64,000 nt of DNA. It comes from Roseicyclus marinus (GTDB lineage Bacteria; Pseudomonadota; Alphaproteobacteria; Rhodobacterales; Rhodobacteraceae). Of this stretch, positions 62,078 to 64,000 are shown one piece after another (the first letter of the stretch is position 1; every line of letters begins with the position of its first letter). The translations under genes were made by a program, and so were the position numbers. The stretch covers positions 1,863,001 through 1,927,000 of the forward strand of contig NZ_AP027266.1 of assembly GCF_036322625.1 (NCBI RefSeq). Reading direction: 5' to 3'. The notes under the pieces were generated by a model. It was not told the DNA's origin. It saw only the letters and a list, made by a program, of their open reading frames with translations, and did no database searches.

Positions 62078-63280
62078 CTATCCGCGCAGGAGCTGCGAGT
62101 AGTAAAGCAGCCCATGCCCTGCCATCGCGCGGGACACGCCTGCCCAGATCGGGGCAAAAGCCAGCCAATCGGTGCGGATCGCGCGGGCGATTTCATCCAG
62201 ATTGCGCCGCCCGTCGATCTGCGACAAGGCCCGCGCCGCCATGCCGGGAACGGGGATTTCGAACTTTTCGCCCTCATGCGTCATCGGGATCACCCCGTGC
62301 TTCATCACATGCTGGGCAAGTGCCGGACCTGCCACGCCCTTGAGATGCGGCACGGCCTGCGGCCCGGCCTGCGCCACGCGCCCCTCGGCCTCGGCGCGCG
62401 GGGCGGCGTAGAGCACATGGGTCCGGATCGTGCCCCGCAGCGCCTCGGCCAGATCCATGCGTTGGCCCGCGTCCAGCCCCGCAAGCAGGCCCTTGTCCCC
62501 GAGGATCGGCACCGGATCATAGAGATGGGCCTGCGGCGTGCCGGTCATGGCCAAACCCGCGCGGTCGAGCACGGACAGCAATTCCCCGATACGGAAGGGC
62601 CTGTCCTGACTGTGCAGAAGCAGGTCATAGAACCCCGCCTCGCTGGCGCGATGATCGGACAGCTGCGCATTACGCTTGAACGGATGCCCTTCGGGGATGC
62701 GGTCAAAGATCGCCTTGGCGCGGCGCAGCCGGTCGCGCGGGCTGCCCTCCAGCACGGCGCCAAAGGCCTCTTGCAACGGGTAAACGCCGGACCGGCCAAA
62801 GGGCGCATAGACCATGAGGCCGATACCACCGCCCGGTGCCAGCGCGCCTGCCAGCGCGTCGAACCCCGCCTGCGGATCGGGCAGGTGATGCAGCACGCCG
62901 CAGCAATCGATATAGTCGAACCGCCCCATCCCCGGCGCATCCAGAAGCGACCCGGTCACGAAGGTGATGCCGGTCAGCCCCCGCGCCGCCGCCCGCGCCT
63001 CGGCCACCCTGCGCGATGCGGTGGACAGATCGACATAGGTGATCTCGTAGGGTCGGCCCGCGCTTGTCAGCACCTGCGCGAGCTGGATCAGCGCATCCCC
63101 CGTGCCGCCACCAGCCACCAGCGCGCGCAACGGCTGCGACCAATCCCGCGCGCCGGAAAACAGGTAGTGATCGATCTCCAGCGGATGGCTGGGCGAGCCG
63201 GTGATCAGGCGCTTTGCCTCCTCCGCCGCATCGCGTTCAGGATAGGGAAAGGCCTCGTATTGTTCCGAAACGCGGCTCAT
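62078..63280 (-). CDS. class I SAM-dependent methyltransferase
   Basis: 400 residues from ATG 63280 (MSRVSEQYEAFPYPERDA), overlapping the upstream gene's stop (ATGA). The Rossmann methyltransferase core is clear: ALVAGGGTGDALIQLAQVL (motif I), EITYVDLS (Asp at the end of strand 2), FDYIDCCGVLHHLPDPQAGF and LAPGGGIGLMVYAP. A C-terminal ~170-residue helical part follows (HLYDPVPILGDKGLLAGL to LLYYSQLLRG). Substrate unknown; the YPxY-type start resembles small-molecule or peptide methyltransferases. Confidence 0.88.
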   Translation of the reverse strand: MSRVSEQYEAFPYPERDAAEEAKRLITGSPSHPLEIDHYLFSGARDWSQPLRALVAGGGTGDALIQLAQVLTSAGRPYEITYVDLSTASRRVAEARAAARGLTGITFVTGSLLDAPGMGRFDYIDCCGVLHHLPDPQAGFDALAGALAPGGGIGLMVYAPFGRSGVYPLQEAFGAVLEGSPRDRLRRAKAIFDRIPEGHPFKRNAQLSDHRASEAGFYDLLLHSQDRPFRIGELLSVLDRAGLAMTGTPQAHLYDPVPILGDKGLLAGLDAGQRMDLAEALRGTIRTHVLYAAPRAEAEGRVAQAGPQAVPHLKGVAGPALAQHVMKHGVIPMTHEGEKFEIPVPGMAARALSQIDGRRNLDEIARAIRTDWLAFAPIWAGVSRAMAGHGLLYYSQLLRG

Positions 63281-64000
63281 GTGACGGGCTCCCGATGCGG
63301 CAGGTGGTCCAGCGCGCCCGGCGGCAAGGAGCCGAGCGGCACCACGAAGGTATGGATCGAAAACAGCACGGCATCGCACGAGGACAGCCGCACAAGGCAT
63401 TGTTTTTCCGACCTGAGATAGCGCCCTTCGGCCCGGATTTCCCGGCGGGGGGCCGCCTCGCGTCGCGGCTGGTGCAGATCGGCTTGGGCATAGACAAGCG
63501 CATTTTGCCGCCAGAGCGGCTGCCCCACCCGCACCGCATCGAACAGTCGCTGCACCCGCGCGGCCATGCGCGCGTCATAGACCGCCACCGGATCATGGAT
63601 GCCGGTCAACGGGCGGCCGATCTTTTCGGCGAGCGTCCAGCTGGCGGGGAAACACAAGATCGCAGCACTCAGCACATGTTCGCCGCCCCGGGGTTCCATC
63701 AGGCACAGATCCTCCTGCACCAGGCGGGCCAGCGTCCCGAGCTTGTCTGACGGGTCAAGGGCCACATCCACCCCGTCCGGGCGGCGGCATATGTCGCGTC
63801 CCAAGGCATAGCCCGGATCATCGGCCAAAACCGCCAGAACCGCCTCGTAAAGTGCGGCAACCGCCCCCTCCGACCCCGGCAGGGCCGCGATCACCGCGTC
63901 ACGGTTTTCTGCCACCAGCCGGTCGCGCAGCGCCATCTGGTCGCCAAAAGCCTCGTCGCGCATCAGCCAGCCCTCGCCCGGCGGCAAGGGTTGCACACCC
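63277..64000 (-). CDS. DUF3445 (haem-dependent N-demethylase-like), 5' end beyond window
   Basis: The visible 241 codons start mid-gene: bases 63999-63997 and beyond read Gly-Val-Gln-Pro-Leu, matching the inside of the family block PGVQPLPPGEGWL. The GTG at 63996 is thus an internal Val, and perhaps 20-30 residues lie past the edge. DUF3445 blocks: RDEAFGDQMALRDRLV, DICRRPDGVDVALDP, CLMEPRGGEHVLSAAILCFPASW and KIGRPLTGIHDPV. Members include the haem-dependent oxidative N-demethylase that uses dimethylamine, but many have unknown substrates. It precedes the methyltransferase with ATGA coupling, suggesting a linked methylation/demethylation task. Confidence 0.88.
   Translation of the reverse strand, partial: GVQPLPPGEGWLMRDEAFGDQMALRDRLVAENRDAVIAALPGSEGAVAALYEAVLAVLADDPGYALGRDICRRPDGVDVALDPSDKLGTLARLVQEDLCLMEPRGGEHVLSAAILCFPASWTLAEKIGRPLTGIHDPVAVYDARMAARVQRLFDAVRVGQPLWRQNALVYAQADLHQPRREAAPRREIRAEGRYLRSEKQCLVRLSSCDAVLFSIHTFVVPLGSLPPGALDHLPHREPVT

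Overview
The window is a GC-rich (roughly two-thirds G+C) chromosomal segment of an alphaproteobacterium, almost certainly a Rhodobacterales / Roseobacter-group member. The evidence is gene content and gene order: yceD-rpmF-plsX-fabH-ihfA-merR, dsbA/rne/amiC/mrcA/prfB, and purC-purS-purQ next to a DUF1476 F-ATPase zeta subunit. Other pointers are a homocysteine methyltransferase next to a separate corrinoid protein, a two-domain dCTP deaminase, OlsB, and Rhodobacterales-type intergenic repeats. About 62 protein genes and one tRNA gene are visible. I see no phage, insertion sequence, CRISPR array, rRNA operon or replication origin. Codon use looks uniform, so this reads as core chromosome rather than an island. 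Very long open frames antisense to real genes are a GC artefact and were left out.

Layout. 1-10 kb: the start of an MFS transporter running off the left edge, a Hint-domain protein, lpdA, an MFS transporter/DUF924 pair, then queA directly behind a 1096-residue AsmA/DUF3971 envelope protein. 10-15.7 kb: bcp, a ferritin-like DUF455 protein, an M23 peptidase/bactofilin pair, a DUF2189 membrane protein, and about 1.27 kb without genes that holds a tandem 134/135-bp repeat and degenerate repeats. 15.7-27.5 kb: amidase, prfB, PBP1A, AmiC-type amidase, an aminotransferase, a DsbA-like protein and rne with a long leader. 28-33 kb: a DctB/DctD-type two-component pair whose response regulator lacks the sigma-54 contact motif, then purQ, purS, purC.

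33-38 kb: the DUF1476 inhibitor, homocysteine methyltransferase plus corrinoid protein (part of a split methionine synthase or a betaine-dependent system), GNAT, DMT transporter, DUF1638, sufE. 38-47 kb: lipoprotein, rnd, two GAPDH genes about 5.6 kb apart with different cofactor-site residues, a PepSY/cytochrome b561/membrane LuxR operon, a 47-residue membrane protein and an amino-acid ABC transporter. 47-54 kb: DMT transporter, eno-HAD-cupin with ATGA overlaps, rarD, divergent anmK/tyrS. 54-64 kb: FemAB-like and OlsB acyltransferases, bamE, the yceD-rpmF-plsX-fabH-ihfA-merR run (merR frameshifted), tRNA-Pro(GGG), dCTP deaminase, and a methyltransferase/DUF3445 pair cut by the right edge.

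How the genes connect. A shared 14-bp palindrome (TGTTANCGNTAACA type) precedes gap1, gap2 and eno and probably marks a carbon-flux regulon. Envelope genes (PBP1A, AmiC, M23, bactofilin, AsmA-like, BamE, OlsB) recur through the window. No clearly novel system such as a new defence island is evident. The best candidates for new biology are the GAFTGA-less DctD, the 14.4-15.7 kb repeat tract, the PepSY/b561/LuxR operon with its neighbouring small protein, and the recurring intergenic elements.
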